DNA of 64,000 bases from Psychrobacter sp. Choline-02u-9 (GCF_002836505.1 NZ_PJBF01000048.1:1-64000); one strand, 5' to 3'. Positions 29,516 to 39,619 are shown, counted from the stretch's first letter. Program-made: numbers and translations. Notes: generated from the sequence alone by a model not told the origin.

Positions 29516-30484
29516 ATGGCTTCTGTACCCGATATGGTAAAAAAGCAACCCGCTCGTATCGCGGTCATTTTTCCTGGACAAGGATCTCAATCAGTCGCGA
29601 TGACGAGCGAGCTTGCCGAAATCTATCCAGAGATACGTGATACATTTACCGAAGCGAGTGATGCGCTTGGTGAGGATTTGTGGGCAATCTGTCAGGACGA
29701 GGAAAAACTCAATCAAACCCAATATACTCAGCCTGCGCTTTTGACAGCTAGTATTGCTATTTGGCGTGTCCTACAACAAAAAATAGAAGAGACGCCTTGT
29801 TATTTAGCTGGTCACTCTCTAGGCGAGTACAGTGCCCTGTGTGCTGCCAATGTGATATCGCTGGGTGATGCCGTCACTTTAGTACATAAGCGCGGTCAGT
29901 TGATGCAAGAGGCCGTTGTAGGTGTCGATACTGCTATGGCTGCAGTATTAGGACTAGAAGATAACAGAGTCGAAAACCTGTGTGAGCAAGCAACCGAACA
30001 CGTAGAAGATGCAGTAGTCGGTGCAGCCAATTTCAATAGTCCAGGACAAGTGGTTATCTCGGGTAACGCCGCTGGTGTTAATGCTGTTATTGATAAAGTC
30101 AAAAATACTGGTAAAAAATCTGTCCCTCTAAAAGTGAGTGTACCGTCTCACTGTGCCCTTATGGAACCTGCCAGCAATGCGTTGGCTGAAATACTAGCGG
30201 GTATCAAGTTTGATCAGGCAACCATTCCTGTTATACAAAATCGCTATGCGCGTGTCGAAACCAGTGCGGTCGGTATTAAGCAAGCATTGACTGAGCAGCT
30301 GAGCGAGCCAGTACTATGGTCAAAAACCATGCAAGAGCTAGCTGACAAGCAAATTAATATCTTAATCGAATGTGGCAGTGGTAATGTACTGAGCAATTTG
30401 GCGAAGCGTCAGGCGCAGCCAATTGCCAGCTATCCTACTGACAAGCCTGCCCGTCTAGAAAAATTATTGGAGGTGTTATCATGA
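29516..30484 (+). CDS. fabD: Malonyl-CoA:ACP transacylase
   Basis: FabD moves malonyl from CoA to acyl carrier protein for fatty acid elongation. The nucleophile is Ser101 in GHSLGEYSAL; VFPGQGSQ-type FPGQGSQSVAM is near the start, and VPSHCALM holds the catalytic His. 322 residues from ATG 29516 (AAGGAA 8 bases upstream; the TTG at 29510 is too close). About ten extra N-terminal residues precede the fold. Coupled to fabG by a 4-base overlap (ATGA). Confidence 0.98.
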   Translation: MASVPDMVKKQPARIAVIFPGQGSQSVAMTSELAEIYPEIRDTFTEASDALGEDLWAICQDEEKLNQTQYTQPALLTASIAIWRVLQQKIEETPCYLAGHSLGEYSALCAANVISLGDAVTLVHKRGQLMQEAVVGVDTAMAAVLGLEDNRVENLCEQATEHVEDAVVGAANFNSPGQVVISGNAAGVNAVIDKVKNTGKKSVPLKVSVPSHCALMEPASNALAEILAGIKFDQATIPVIQNRYARVETSAVGIKQALTEQLSEPVLWSKTMQELADKQINILIECGSGNVLSNLAKRQAQPIASYPTDKPARLEKLLEVLS

Positions 30485-31209
30485 GCCGTACGATTACATT
30501 AGTGACTGGCGCTAGCCGAGGTATTGGCAAGGCAGTGGCCAAGCGTTTTGCCAAAGAAGGACACTTTGTCATTGGAACTGCGACCACTGAAAAGGGCGCA
30601 GAGCTTATTGATGATTACCTTCATGATACTGGCGGTATTGGTCGCGTTTTAGACGTACGTGATACCGCTCAAATTGACAAATTATTTGAAGAGATCGAAA
30701 GCGTTTATGGCGCGGTACAAGTATTGGTTAACAATGCAGGTATCACTCAAGATGGTCTACTGATGCGCATGAAAGATGAAGATTGGGAAAATGTCATCGA
30801 TACCAATTTGACCTCAGTATATCGCATGAGCAAACGTGCTGTACGCGGTATGATGAAAGCACGCCGTGGCCGTATTATCAACATTACCTCTGTCGTGGCT
30901 CAAATGGGCAATGCAGGCCAATCTAACTATGCGGCGACCAAAGCTGGCGTAGAAGGGTTTAGCCGTACGCTTGCACGTGAGATTGGTTCACGCCAAGTGA
31001 CCATCAACTGCGTGGCACCAGGCTTGATCGAAACGGATATGACAGATGAGCTTGATGAGCGTCTATTGAACTCTATGTTAGATGCTGTACCTATCAGCCG
31101 TCTTGGTCAGCCAGAAGACATCGCTGCAGCGGTACATTTCTTGGCTAGCGACGAGGCCAGCTATATTACAGGTGCTGTGATTCCTGTCAATGGCGGCATG
31201 TATATGTAG
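30481..31209 (+). CDS. fabG: 3-oxoacyl-ACP reductase
   Basis: FabG is the NADPH-dependent ketoreductase of type II fatty acid synthesis. It is a short-chain dehydrogenase with the Rossmann motif TGASRGIG (9-16), NNAG (84-87) and the catalytic Ser137, Tyr150, Lys154. The 242-residue length and the ending ITGAVIPVNGGMYM are typical. Overlaps fabD by four bases; acpP follows after a terminator and its own promoter. Confidence 0.98.
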   Translation: MSRTITLVTGASRGIGKAVAKRFAKEGHFVIGTATTEKGAELIDDYLHDTGGIGRVLDVRDTAQIDKLFEEIESVYGAVQVLVNNAGITQDGLLMRMKDEDWENVIDTNLTSVYRMSKRAVRGMMKARRGRIINITSVVAQMGNAGQSNYAATKAGVEGFSRTLAREIGSRQVTINCVAPGLIETDMTDELDERLLNSMLDAVPISRLGQPEDIAAAVHFLASDEASYITGAVIPVNGGMYM

Positions 31210-31303
31210 TCAATATACGAGCGTTACATAGTTATAATAAAAAACTGTGTGAACGAGTGTAAACTATAATAAAGGGTGCTATAATGACGGATACTTTTGA
31301 GTC

Positions 31304-31332
31304 AAAGCCCTGTATGATAACAGGGCTTTATT
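31304..31332 (+). terminator. Terminator after fabG
   Basis: AAAGCCCTGT and ACAGGGCTTT form a 10-base stem around ATGATA, followed by ATT. It separates fabD-fabG from acpP, which has its own promoter just downstream. Confidence 0.75.
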
Positions 31333-31379
31333 AGACATCAGACAAACTGTATAACATGTCATAGAGTACTCAGACAGCA

Positions 31380-31408
31380 TTGCTAGTCTGGCAAACGCAT
31401 TTTATATA
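31380..31408 (+). promoter_or_regulatory. Promoter of acpP
   Basis: TTGCTA (31380-31385), a 17-base spacer and TATATA (31403-31408). It lies between the fabG terminator and acpP and would give a leader of about 65 bases. A separate promoter fits the very high demand for acyl carrier protein. Confidence 0.55.
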
Positions 31409-31479
31409 CCATGCTATAGCGTTAAATAAGGCGCTATAGCAGTTTATTAAAAATAATAGATGATAACGGAGTGAGCTAC

Positions 31480-31716
31480 ATGAGTAATGATATCGAGCTA
31501 AGAGTAAAAGCAGCAGTAGCTGAGCAACTAGGTATGAATGTTGAAGACATCAACAACGATGCTTCATTCATGGAAGACCTAGGTGCAGATTCTTTAGACC
31601 TAGTTGAATTGGTTATGTCATTTGAAAGTGATTTTGGTATCACTATTCCTGATGAAGATTCTGCAGAATTGACTACTGTTCAAAAAGCAATCGATTACGT
31701 ACAAGCCCAACTATAA
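31480..31716 (+). CDS. acpP: Acyl carrier protein
   Basis: AcpP carries fatty-acyl chains on a 4'-phosphopantetheine arm attached at Ser38 in [10 protein letters not shown]. 78 residues, equal to E. coli AcpP, strongly acidic. Start ATG 31480 has GGAG 8 bases before it; an in-frame GTG nine bases earlier is unlikely. Helix III ([22 protein letters not shown]) differs slightly from the enterobacterial sequence. Confidence 0.98.
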   Translation: MSNDIELRVKAAVAEQLGMNVEDINNDASFMEDLGADSLDLVELVMSFESDFGITIPDEDSAELTTVQKAIDYVQAQL

Positions 31717-31744
31717 TTTGCTACTTATTTAGCAGATTTATAAT

Positions 31745-31777
31745 GCCGCTTATCTGATTAGATAGGCGGTTTTTTTA
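31745..31777 (+). terminator. Terminator after acpP
   Basis: CCGCTTATCT and AGATAGGCGG pair (one T-G) around GATT, followed by seven T, 28 bases after acpP. Confidence 0.92.
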
Positions 31778-31999
31778 TGGGTGCGTGATTGTTATTTTTC
31801 AAATGCAGCAATCGAATTTAACATTGACTACGTCAATTCAACATTATTCAACATACTATTACTATCTACATCGACTCCTTTTATCTATACTCATAACAGT
31901 AAGTCGTAGAAAAAGACGCCAGTTAGATTTTCAGTATATTGTCTGACTATGTGTTTTATTAAAAGAATGATAAATAATAATATTTCAAGGAGTAGATAT

Positions 32000-32509
32000 A
32001 TGGGTATGTTTAGCTTTGCAAAAGATATCGGTGATAAGATTTTTAACCGTGATGACGAAAAGCATGATGCTAAGACAGAAACGAAAGCAGATGCCAATAC
32101 ACCAGTACAAAGCAGTGAGCCGAGTGCACAATCAGTGGCCAATATTTTATTGCGCCGTATTCAGCAGCAAAACCTCAATATCAGTAACCTGAAAATTAAA
32201 TATAATGGTTCTACAGATACTGCAGAAATTAGTGGTAATGCTAAAACTCAAGCTGATCGTGAAAAAGCCATTATCGCTATCGGTAACGTGCAAAACGTTG
32301 CAAAAGTTATTGATAACATTGATATTGAAGAAGATGCACCTGAATCTACAATGTATACGGTAAAGTCTGGTGACAGTTTATCTAAAATCGCTAAAGAAGT
32401 GTATGGTTCATCTGGCGATTACATGAAGATATTCGAAGCGAACAAGCCAATGTTATCTGATCCAGATAAAATCTATCCAGGTCAAGTACTACGCATTCCT
32501 AAGCCGTAA
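32000..32509 (+). CDS. kbp: BON-LysM protein, potassium-binding protein Kbp
   Basis: This is the orthologue of E. coli Kbp (YgaU), a small cytosolic protein that binds potassium ions. It has an N-terminal MGMFSFAKDIGDKIF, a polar linker of about 30 residues, a BON domain (about 45-105) and a C-terminal LysM domain (about 117-166) with YTVKSGDSLSKIAKEVYG and IFEANKPMLSDPDKIYPGQVLRIP. No signal peptide. ATG 32000 follows AAGGAG at 7 bases; the frame is open 17 codons upstream without a ribosome site. At 169 residues it is 20 longer than E. coli Kbp because of the linker. Confidence 0.93.
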   Translation: MGMFSFAKDIGDKIFNRDDEKHDAKTETKADANTPVQSSEPSAQSVANILLRRIQQQNLNISNLKIKYNGSTDTAEISGNAKTQADREKAIIAIGNVQNVAKVIDNIDIEEDAPESTMYTVKSGDSLSKIAKEVYGSSGDYMKIFEANKPMLSDPDKIYPGQVLRIPKP

Positions 32510-32560
32510 TGCTAGAAGAAGCGTATAGAAAAATAATATTTTAAATATGACATTCTAATC

Positions 32561-32593
32561 AAAAAAGCCTCTTATTATTAAGAGGCTTTTTTT
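32561..32593. terminator. Bidirectional terminator between kbp and queG
   Basis: GCCTCTTA and TAAGAGGC pair perfectly around TTAT, with A6 before and T7 after. It serves kbp and probably also the convergent queG. Confidence 0.92.
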
Positions 32594-32650
32594 ATGTTGT
32601 ACACTTCAAATAAACACTTTATCTCAGGAATATTTGATAGTCATAAAATA

Positions 32651-32698
32651 ATTGGTTAATTGGTTAATTGGTTAATTGGTTAATTGGTTAATTGGTTG
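32651..32698. repeat. Tandem octamer repeat at the end of queG
   Basis: Six copies of ATTGGTTA follow one another, the last ending in G. The innermost copy provides the stop codon and last codons of queG (minus strand). All other copies lie beyond the stop. A run of this kind can change in copy number by slippage. Confidence 0.9.
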
Positions 32699-33908
32699 AG
32701 TCTAGCTTATTGTGCTGCTCAATTAGGGCCCATTCGATATGCTCATCTAGCATATCATTATGTAAGGTCAATTTAGATTTTAACTGTTCGACCACTTCTA
32801 AGCTGGCATTAGCATTGCCAAGTCCGATAGCAATATTACGTAAAAAATTCACATAGCCGGTGCGTCTTAGCGGGCTACCTTGAGTGTTCTTCATAAAGTC
32901 GGCTTCTTGCCACTGCCATAGTTCAAGCAAGCTACTATTATCCAATCCATGCCTTGGTGCGAAGTCATCAACGGTAGTTAGATTGGCATAACGATTCCAT
33001 GGACAGATTAACTGGCAATCATCACAGCCAAAGACCCGATTGCCAATTGCGCGTCGATATTTGGTATCGATGACACCATCATGTTCGATAGTCAAATAAG
33101 AGATACAAGCAGAAGCGTTGAGCTCATGGGGCGTTACAATTGCTTGAGTAGGGCATATGTCAATACAAGCGCTACAACTACCGCAATGCTCCTTGACTGG
33201 TTTATCGTCGGGTAGCTCAAGGCTCAAAAATAGCTCACCAAGCACAAAAAATGAGCCTGCTTGCTTATTGATAAGTAGTGTATGTTTACCTGTCCAACCA
33301 AGACCTGCTGCATCTGCAATCGGCCGCTCAAAGATAGGCGCCGAATCGCTAAAAGGTCTAAACACAAATTCTTTCTCTGAACCGATATCTAAATGTTGCC
33401 ATTCAGGAAGCATTGTTTCTATCTTTAAAGCCAATTGCTTTAAACGACTACGCATTGTCTTATGGTAGTCGCGCCCTCTTGCATAACGCGCGATGATGCC
33501 TTTATTGGGATGATCGTTATCAGTGACAGCACGCGGTGTGGGTGCTTGAGTTAGATAGTCCATACGTACGCTGATGATGGTCTTTGCGCCCTCAACTAAC
33601 TGATCAGGATGAGCGCGCAGATCATGATTATTATGCATAAACTGCAGCTGGCCCTCATAGCCTTTATCTAGCCACTGCTGTAGTTGTTCAATCTGCTGAG
33701 TAAACAAAGGATGATGCACAGATAAAAAACCACAATCAGCAAATCCTAGTGCCTGTGCTTGTGCTTTGATCCATTGCTTAACATCAGCTGTGGTTGCAAA
33801 TACAGTTGGGTTCGTAATGGCAATTCTGTTTTTATCAGTAGGCATAGAGAGTAGGTGCTTATTAGATGTTTTCTCGTTTGTTTTAATCAGATTATTCATA
33901 TCTGACAA
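32688..33908 (-). CDS. queG: Epoxyqueuosine reductase
   Basis: QueG performs the last step of queuosine synthesis in tRNA, reducing epoxyqueuosine with a cobalamin and two 4Fe-4S clusters. Cluster motifs are CGSCSACIDICPTQAI and FGCDDCQLICPWN. The N-terminal half has the family's ARGRDYHKTMRSRLKQLA segment and WTGKHTLLINKQAGSFFVLGELFL. 406 residues, about 30 longer at the N-terminus than usual; several Met codons (residues 4 and 22) are possible starts. Its stop codon lies in the octamer repeat. Confidence 0.95.
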   Translation of the reverse strand: MSDMNNLIKTNEKTSNKHLLSMPTDKNRIAITNPTVFATTADVKQWIKAQAQALGFADCGFLSVHHPLFTQQIEQLQQWLDKGYEGQLQFMHNNHDLRAHPDQLVEGAKTIISVRMDYLTQAPTPRAVTDNDHPNKGIIARYARGRDYHKTMRSRLKQLALKIETMLPEWQHLDIGSEKEFVFRPFSDSAPIFERPIADAAGLGWTGKHTLLINKQAGSFFVLGELFLSLELPDDKPVKEHCGSCSACIDICPTQAIVTPHELNASACISYLTIEHDGVIDTKYRRAIGNRVFGCDDCQLICPWNRYANLTTVDDFAPRHGLDNSSLLELWQWQEADFMKNTQGSPLRRTGYVNFLRNIAIGLGNANASLEVVEQLKSKLTLHNDMLDEHIEWALIEQHNKLDSTN

Positions 33909-34089
33909 TAAGAGATAATGTAAATACCGCTATGATAAGCCAGTGAGCAATGAGTGCAAGTATAAAAGAAAATAAACTCACATTCATATTGATACATAAG
34001 TCGAGGTAAGCTTTTGCTAAGCTGATATGAGAAATGAGCAATCAAATTTAAATAGAATAAAAAATGAGTAGAAACACCAAGGATAAGTT

Positions 34090-35913
34090 ATGAGAAATAA
34101 TACCAATTTGTCACCTATAAAAAATACAAAACCTATTGCGCTATATAATAGTGAGCAGGTTTATGCGATGGAGCAGGCTTGGTTTGCAGAGGGATACGAC
34201 AGTTTTGGTTTGATGAAACAAGCTGCTTGGCAAATGACACAGCAAATAGAGCAGATTTATGAGCGAAAAACCGTCAGTGCCAGCCATTCTACCAATACTA
34301 ACGTTTATCACCGTAGTGCTCATCCACGTCGAGCAAGTATCTGGGTAGGGAAAGGTAACAATGGTGGTGATGGTTGGCTTATCGCTCATTATTTACAGCA
34401 AGCTGGCTGGCAAGTAGAAGTAATGACGGTTGGTTTTAGCGAAAATGATTTTGTTATCGATGATCAACCAGTAACTTCTAAAAATCCTAGCGATAAACAA
34501 AGCGATAGTAGCAATATTACTGACGCGACAAAGGCATTACAGATAGCCCTAGCTAGCAGCTGCAACTATCAACGATTTGAGGGCATTATTAGTCACGATG
34601 ATGCGGATAAAATAAACTTGCCAGCTGATGTTTATATCGATGCATTATTTGGTATTGGCTTAGATCGTGCACCAGAAGGTATTTATGAATTAGCTATTAA
34701 CGCTTTTAACAACGCTACTCAGCAAAATAACGCCCTAGCAATAGCAGTTGATATTCCAAGTGGGTTAGTGGCCTCTACCGGTGAAGTTTTCGAACGCATA
34801 GCAATACAAGCCGACGTGACTCTATGTTTGATTGCGCGTAAGTTTGGTCTACATACCAAAGATGGTACAGACTATAGCGGAGACGTAGTCGATATACCGT
34901 TGATACCTTATCAAATGGCATGTCCGCAAACAGCTAGCCATCATATGGTAGCTGAGAAAAATGCCAGTCAAGCATTTGAGCCAGTTGCTACGCTGCTGAC
35001 GGCTGCACATAGTATGAAGCCACGTCGCCAGAACAGCTACAAAGGTAGCTATGGTCATGTGCTAGTCATTGGCGGAAATCGTGTTGATGGCTCTCAAGGT
35101 ATGGGCGGTGCTGCCATACTGTCTGCGGCCAGTACGATGGCGACAGGTGCCGGTAAAATAACAGTTGCCTGCCATGAGGCTTTTCATGGGTCGTTACTGA
35201 CCTCATTGCCAGATGCGATGACCATTAATTTGCATGACGCAAGCGGCGTAAAAGGTCTGATTAAGCAGGCTAGTGTCGTTGCTATTGGGATGGGACTTGG
35301 CCGTGACGAAAAAGCCAAAGCATTATTTATTGATTATGTACAGGCTGCTATAGAGAATGAAAAATCAATTGTGATCGATGCAGATGGACTTTATCACTTG
35401 GCATCGCTGCACATGGACAATCATGAGCTAATAGCAGAGCTACGAGAATATAGTACTAATCATCGGGTTTGCTTGACGCCACATAGTGGGGAAGCAGCTA
35501 GACTACTTGATCAAAAGATAAGTAAGATTGAGTCAGATAGACTACAAGCTATAAAACAGTGCGCTGCAACATATGGTGGTGACTGGGTATTAAAAGGGGC
35601 TGGATCGTTAGTGCTAGAACAAGAAGAGGGAAAAGAGCAAATATATGTCTGTGATATAGGGAATGCTGGCATGGCAACCGCTGGCATGGGTGATGTGTTA
35701 TCTGGAGTAACCGCTGGACTATTAGCACAGCAAGACTTATCAGCAGAGGCGCGTAGCTTACATCAAGCGGTTCTTATACATGGGTTTGCAGGAGATGTAT
35801 TAGTCAATCAAGCGAATAGCAACACCAATACATTGCTAGTAGGGCAACGAGGGCTACAAGCTCAAGATATGCCAGCAGCCATTCGTCACGTAATGCAGCT
35901 TATGATAATTTGA
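34090..35913 (+). CDS. nnr: Bifunctional NAD(P)H-hydrate epimerase / ADP-dependent dehydratase
   Basis: It repairs hydrated NADH and NADPH. The N-terminal YjeF_N epimerase domain (about 15-270) has ASIWVGKGNNGGDGWLIAHYL and DALFGIGLDR. The C-terminal kinase-like dehydratase domain (about 290-600) has YKGSYGHVLVIGGN, GMGLGRDE, VIDADGLYHL, LTPHSGEAARLL and the nucleotide loop GMATAGMGDVLSGV. 607 residues against 515 in E. coli; the excess is partly a polar insertion at about 120-155 (rich in S, D, N). The gene is alone, divergent from queG. Confidence 0.95.
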   Translation: MRNNTNLSPIKNTKPIALYNSEQVYAMEQAWFAEGYDSFGLMKQAAWQMTQQIEQIYERKTVSASHSTNTNVYHRSAHPRRASIWVGKGNNGGDGWLIAHYLQQAGWQVEVMTVGFSENDFVIDDQPVTSKNPSDKQSDSSNITDATKALQIALASSCNYQRFEGIISHDDADKINLPADVYIDALFGIGLDRAPEGIYELAINAFNNATQQNNALAIAVDIPSGLVASTGEVFERIAIQADVTLCLIARKFGLHTKDGTDYSGDVVDIPLIPYQMACPQTASHHMVAEKNASQAFEPVATLLTAAHSMKPRRQNSYKGSYGHVLVIGGNRVDGSQGMGGAAILSAASTMATGAGKITVACHEAFHGSLLTSLPDAMTINLHDASGVKGLIKQASVVAIGMGLGRDEKAKALFIDYVQAAIENEKSIVIDADGLYHLASLHMDNHELIAELREYSTNHRVCLTPHSGEAARLLDQKISKIESDRLQAIKQCAATYGGDWVLKGAGSLVLEQEEGKEQIYVCDIGNAGMATAGMGDVLSGVTAGLLAQQDLSAEARSLHQAVLIHGFAGDVLVNQANSNTNTLLVGQRGLQAQDMPAAIRHVMQLMII

Positions 35914-35935
35914 TATTTGCTTTCAGTAGGTCTGA

Positions 35936-36433
35936 CTAGGTAGAAGGGTTGGAGCAATACTGAGTAATCGCTTGCTGAACGCGCTCGCGCTTAAGCTCAA
36001 TCTCACGACCATCTAGATACTGACGTTTACCGTTAGCATCCATCTCATAGATACGGCCGCCTACATTTAGGTTGGTCAAGTTATTACGTAATGATTGGCA
36101 GCGCTGAGCATTAGCCTGAGCTTCTTGTTCTTTAATACGTGCTTCAAGTGCTGCTACTCGTTGTTCTTCTGCCGTTTGAGCATTGCTGCTTTGGTTAGGA
36201 TCTGTTTTCCCTGCCATTTGTCCTGCGTTGTTCTGTCTACCGTCACTACGAAACTCAATCAGTTCAATATTTTTACCGACTTGGGGCGCATGTTGGCTAT
36301 ATTTTACTTCACCATGTGCACCAATAGATTTATAAACTTGAATGGCTTGACTGGCATTCATGGACAGCATTAGCATACACGCGGTACTCATCAACAGTTT
36401 GGCAGCGGTATATATCTTAGACGCATATGCCAT
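35936..36433 (-). CDS. DUF4124 exported protein
   Basis: 165 residues with a signal peptide (about 1-30: basic start, hydrophobic KLLMSTACMLMLSM, cut after NASQA). The mature N-terminus IQVYKSIGAHGEVKYSQHAPQ matches the DUF4124 pattern (VYKW..DG..HYSD). A Q-, A- and E-rich helical stretch follows (about 85-110), then a C-terminal half with two cysteines (about 112 and 161) that may pair in the periplasm. Function unknown. Faces nnr tail to tail. Confidence 0.85.
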   Translation of the reverse strand: MAYASKIYTAAKLLMSTACMLMLSMNASQAIQVYKSIGAHGEVKYSQHAPQVGKNIELIEFRSDGRQNNAGQMAGKTDPNQSSNAQTAEEQRVAALEARIKEQEAQANAQRCQSLRNNLTNLNVGGRIYEMDANGKRQYLDGREIELKRERVQQAITQYCSNPST

Positions 36434-37289
36434 AGTAGCAATCCTCTTATTTAATAAAAATCAAATGTATATGGGTGTAAATATAACACTTGAACGTTTT
36501 ATTGGTAGTAATAATGTATCGACTATCGATTCTAGCAAATAATACTTATCAATGTGTATTATTTAATAACTATTAGTTTGGGATAGGCTTTAGAAGTTTT
36601 TCTTGACAATAACTCGTAAACCATCGAATATAATAGCAGTTGATTGGTCAGTGAGCGGCTTTTACGATGTTGCCGTGGCACTTGAGAAAGAAAACGACGA
36701 GTTACTTATCGGTAGCTTACGCAGTTTTATTTCCTTTGTGATAATGATATAGCAAGTATAGTGGCATAACGACCACTGTTGATAGCGATACATTGTCTCC
36801 GGACTTATCTGTCTACAATGACTAAGATAAACTTATTATTTGAAATGTGCTAAATGTGTTTTTAGCAGTTGTATCAAACGCGATATAGTATGCTGTTAAG
36901 AGATTTCCCCAAAGCCTATTGTAAGTTCTAAACATCTTATAATTTAGCATTGGCTATGAAGTTTTTTTGCTTGTGTATATCGATGCATCTGTACAAATAA
37001 AGTCACAATAGGTACTTGCTAGTATCGAACCTCAATAATAAGCGCCTTCTTTTATAGATGCACTCGCATCTTGTCACTGTATATCGATAAACATCCATCA
37101 CAAAGCTGACCTAAAATACACTGCTATGTTTGATTAGTATTGTCCTATGAGACAGTTTTAATTAAACCTATTGGGCAGATATTCTTGATATGGACAAGAA
37201 TTAGCGATCATTCAGTAAGTAGAAATAATGACGGTAAGTAATTATTTTTACTCATAGAATCCCGCAAATTCTCGCCGCAAAAAAAGGTG
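36434..37289. other. Long region upstream of ilvB
   Basis: This 856-base stretch has no supported gene. TTGACA at 36603-36608 and TATAAT at 36629-36634 are each perfect, but 20 bases apart, too far for a normal sigma-70 promoter. Small dyads include AGTGG-CATAACGA-CCACT (36758-36775) and ATTCTTG-ATATGGA-CAAGAAT (37181-37201). I found no leader peptide rich in Leu, Val or Ile codons and no known RNA family. Confidence 0.5.
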
Positions 37290-39122
37290 ATGACAGTGAC
37301 GCAAACCACGCAAAGTCCGAACATGACGGGACATACCCAGACGGGTAATGCCGCCAAAAATTTTGAACAAAAGCAACAACGTCTTGCAGAAGGTAGTGCA
37401 CAGCCTGTGATGCTATCGGGCGCTGAAATGCTGGTGCAAGCACTGACTGACGAAGGTGTCGAATACATCTTTGGCTATCCAGGTGGCGCGGTCTTACACA
37501 TTTATGATGCGCTGTTTCAGCAAGAAAATATTGAGCACATCTTAGTACGTCATGAGCAAGCAGCGGGCCACATGGCCGATGCTTATTCGCGAGTGACTGG
37601 TAATACTGGTGTCGTGTTGGCCACATCAGGCCCTGGTGCGACCAATACCGTGACAGCTATTGCTACTGCCTTTATGGATTCTGTACCAATGGTTGTAATC
37701 GCAGGTCAGGTACCAAGCAGCCTAATCGGTGAAGATGCTTTCCAAGAAACAGATATGGTAGGTGTATCACGTCCTATCGTTAAGCATAGCTTTCAAGTAC
37801 GCCATGCTAGCGAAATTCCAATGATTGTAAAAAAGGCATTTTATATTGCCCAGACTGGTCGCCCAGGCCCTGTTGTCATTGATGTGCCAAAAGACATGAC
37901 TGCGCCTAGCGAAAAGTTCGCTTACGAATATCCAGAAGAAGTATTTATACGCTCGTATCAGCCTTCACTCAAAGGTCATAGTGGTCAAATCAAAAAAGCC
38001 ATTGAAGCGCTATTAGCAGCGCAGCGTCCTGTTGTATATGCAGGTGGCGGTGTGATTTGGAGCAATGCGCACGAAGAATTAACCGATCTTGCACATCGTC
38101 TGAATTTACCAGTGACCAATACCTTGATGGGTCTTGGTACGTTCCCTGGCTCTGATCGTCAGTTCTTAGGTATGCTTGGCATGCACGGTACTTACGAAGC
38201 CAATATGAGCATGCATCACGCTGATGTGATTTTAGCTGTCGGCGCGCGTTTTGATGATCGTGTGACCAATAACGTTAAAAAATTCTGCCCTAACGCAACC
38301 ATCATTCATATCGATATCGATCCTGCGTCAATTTCAAAAACGATTCTTGCGCACATTCCTATCGTAGGTGATGTGAAGTCGGTCTTAACGGACATGCTAG
38401 AGATTGTTGGTCAAGACAAGCAGTTAGAGCAGCACGCATTGCTCGATTGGTGGTCACAAATTAATGAGTGGCGTAAGCGTCATGGCTTACGTTATGACAC
38501 CAGCACAGATAATGGTATTAAGCCACAAAGTGTCGTACAAGCTCTAGATAAAGTGACTAACAGTAACGCTATTATCACAAGTGACGTCGGTCAGCATCAG
38601 ATGTTTGCGGCACTTTACTATACTTACAATGAGCCACGTCAATGGCTGAATTCAGGTGGTCTTGGTACCATGGGTGTTGGTCTGCCGTATGCAATGGCTG
38701 CCAAACTTGCCAACCCTGAGCGTGATGTGGTTTGTATTACTGGCGAAGGCTCTATTCAGATGAATATCCAAGAGCTATCGACCTGCTTGCAATATAACTT
38801 ACCAGTTAAAATTCTGAACATTAACAATGCGCAGCTAGGTATGGTGAAGCAGTGGCAAGATATGCTGTATGAAGGTCGTCATGCCCAGTCTTATATGAAT
38901 TCCTTACCAGATTTTGTCAAATTGGCTGAAAGCTATGGTCATGTCGGTATCAAAATTACTGATCCTGCGACTATGGAAGCACAATTGGCTGAAGCAATGG
39001 CTATGAAAGACAAACTGGTATTTATCGATGTTTACGTCGATCGTAATGAGCATGTATATCCAATGCAAATCGCTGGACAAGCCATGCGTGATATGTGGTT
39101 AACAAAAGGGGAGCGTACCTAA
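37290..39122 (+). CDS. ilvB: Acetolactate synthase large subunit
   Basis: This ThDP enzyme makes acetolactate or acetohydroxybutyrate, the first common step to valine, leucine and isoleucine. The family begins at [26 protein letters not shown] (residue 41 on); the first 40 residues are an extra polar Q/T-rich extension. The ThDP-binding loop [14 protein letters not shown]...NINNAQLGM is intact. Start ATG 37290 has AAAAAAAGG directly before it, too close for a good ribosome site; Met12 is an alternative. 610 residues. Its stop overlaps ilvH by one base (TAATG). Confidence 0.96.
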   Translation: MTVTQTTQSPNMTGHTQTGNAAKNFEQKQQRLAEGSAQPVMLSGAEMLVQALTDEGVEYIFGYPGGAVLHIYDALFQQENIEHILVRHEQAAGHMADAYSRVTGNTGVVLATSGPGATNTVTAIATAFMDSVPMVVIAGQVPSSLIGEDAFQETDMVGVSRPIVKHSFQVRHASEIPMIVKKAFYIAQTGRPGPVVIDVPKDMTAPSEKFAYEYPEEVFIRSYQPSLKGHSGQIKKAIEALLAAQRPVVYAGGGVIWSNAHEELTDLAHRLNLPVTNTLMGLGTFPGSDRQFLGMLGMHGTYEANMSMHHADVILAVGARFDDRVTNNVKKFCPNATIIHIDIDPASISKTILAHIPIVGDVKSVLTDMLEIVGQDKQLEQHALLDWWSQINEWRKRHGLRYDTSTDNGIKPQSVVQALDKVTNSNAIITSDVGQHQMFAALYYTYNEPRQWLNSGGLGTMGVGLPYAMAAKLANPERDVVCITGEGSIQMNIQELSTCLQYNLPVKILNINNAQLGMVKQWQDMLYEGRHAQSYMNSLPDFVKLAESYGHVGIKITDPATMEAQLAEAMAMKDKLVFIDVYVDRNEHVYPMQIAGQAMRDMWLTKGERT

Positions 39123-39619
39123 TGCAACAACAACATCTGATTTCGGTATTGATGGAAAACGAAGCGGGTTCGTTGTCGCGGTTAGTCGGCTTGTTCTCAC
39201 AACGTGGCTACAATATCGAAACTTTGAACGTCGCACCTACTGATGACCCAAGTATCTCACGTCTAACGGTTACGACCATTACTTCACCAGAAAGAATTGA
39301 GCAAATCACCAAACAATTGCATAAATTGATTGAAGTGGTTAAAGTGCTTAATCTGACGGAGAACGTACACGTTGAGCGTGAATTGATGCTTATTAAAGTC
39401 CGTGCAACAGGCGGTGTTCGTGAAGAGATTAAACGTAGCGCAGATATTTTCCGCGCACAAATCGTCGATGTAAATTCGAACTTATATACAATTCAAATCG
39501 TGGGCGACAAAGCCAAACTTGATGGTTTTATCGATGTGATTGGCCGTGAGCGCATTATGGAAGTGGTTCGCTCAGGTGTGATTGGTATTGCCCGCGGTGA
39601 AAAGACTCTAAGTATTTAA
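39122..39619 (+). CDS. ilvH: Acetolactate synthase small (regulatory) subunit
   Basis: It activates the large subunit and confers valine feedback inhibition. An ACT domain at about 4-75 has HLISVLMENEAGSLSRLVGLFSQRGYNI, followed by the C-terminal ACT-like domain (ELMLIKVRATGGVREEI). ATG 39122 overlaps the ilvB stop; the frame is open nine codons upstream inside ilvB but [10 protein letters not shown] is the family start. 165 residues, as in IlvH. Confidence 0.97.
   Translation: MQQQHLISVLMENEAGSLSRLVGLFSQRGYNIETLNVAPTDDPSISRLTVTTITSPERIEQITKQLHKLIEVVKVLNLTENVHVERELMLIKVRATGGVREEIKRSADIFRAQIVDVNSNLYTIQIVGDKAKLDGFIDVIGRERIMEVVRSGVIGIARGEKTLSI

Noticed and set aside
29246..29568. Two small minus-strand open frames upstream of fabD
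   Set aside because: They overlap each other and the fabD start, have no ribosome-binding site, and show no recognisable pattern.
36603..36634. TTGACA and TATAAT as a standard promoter for ilvB
   Set aside because: The spacer is 20 bases, too long for a normal sigma-70 promoter, and it lies 650 bases from the gene. Mentioned only as part of the unexplained region.
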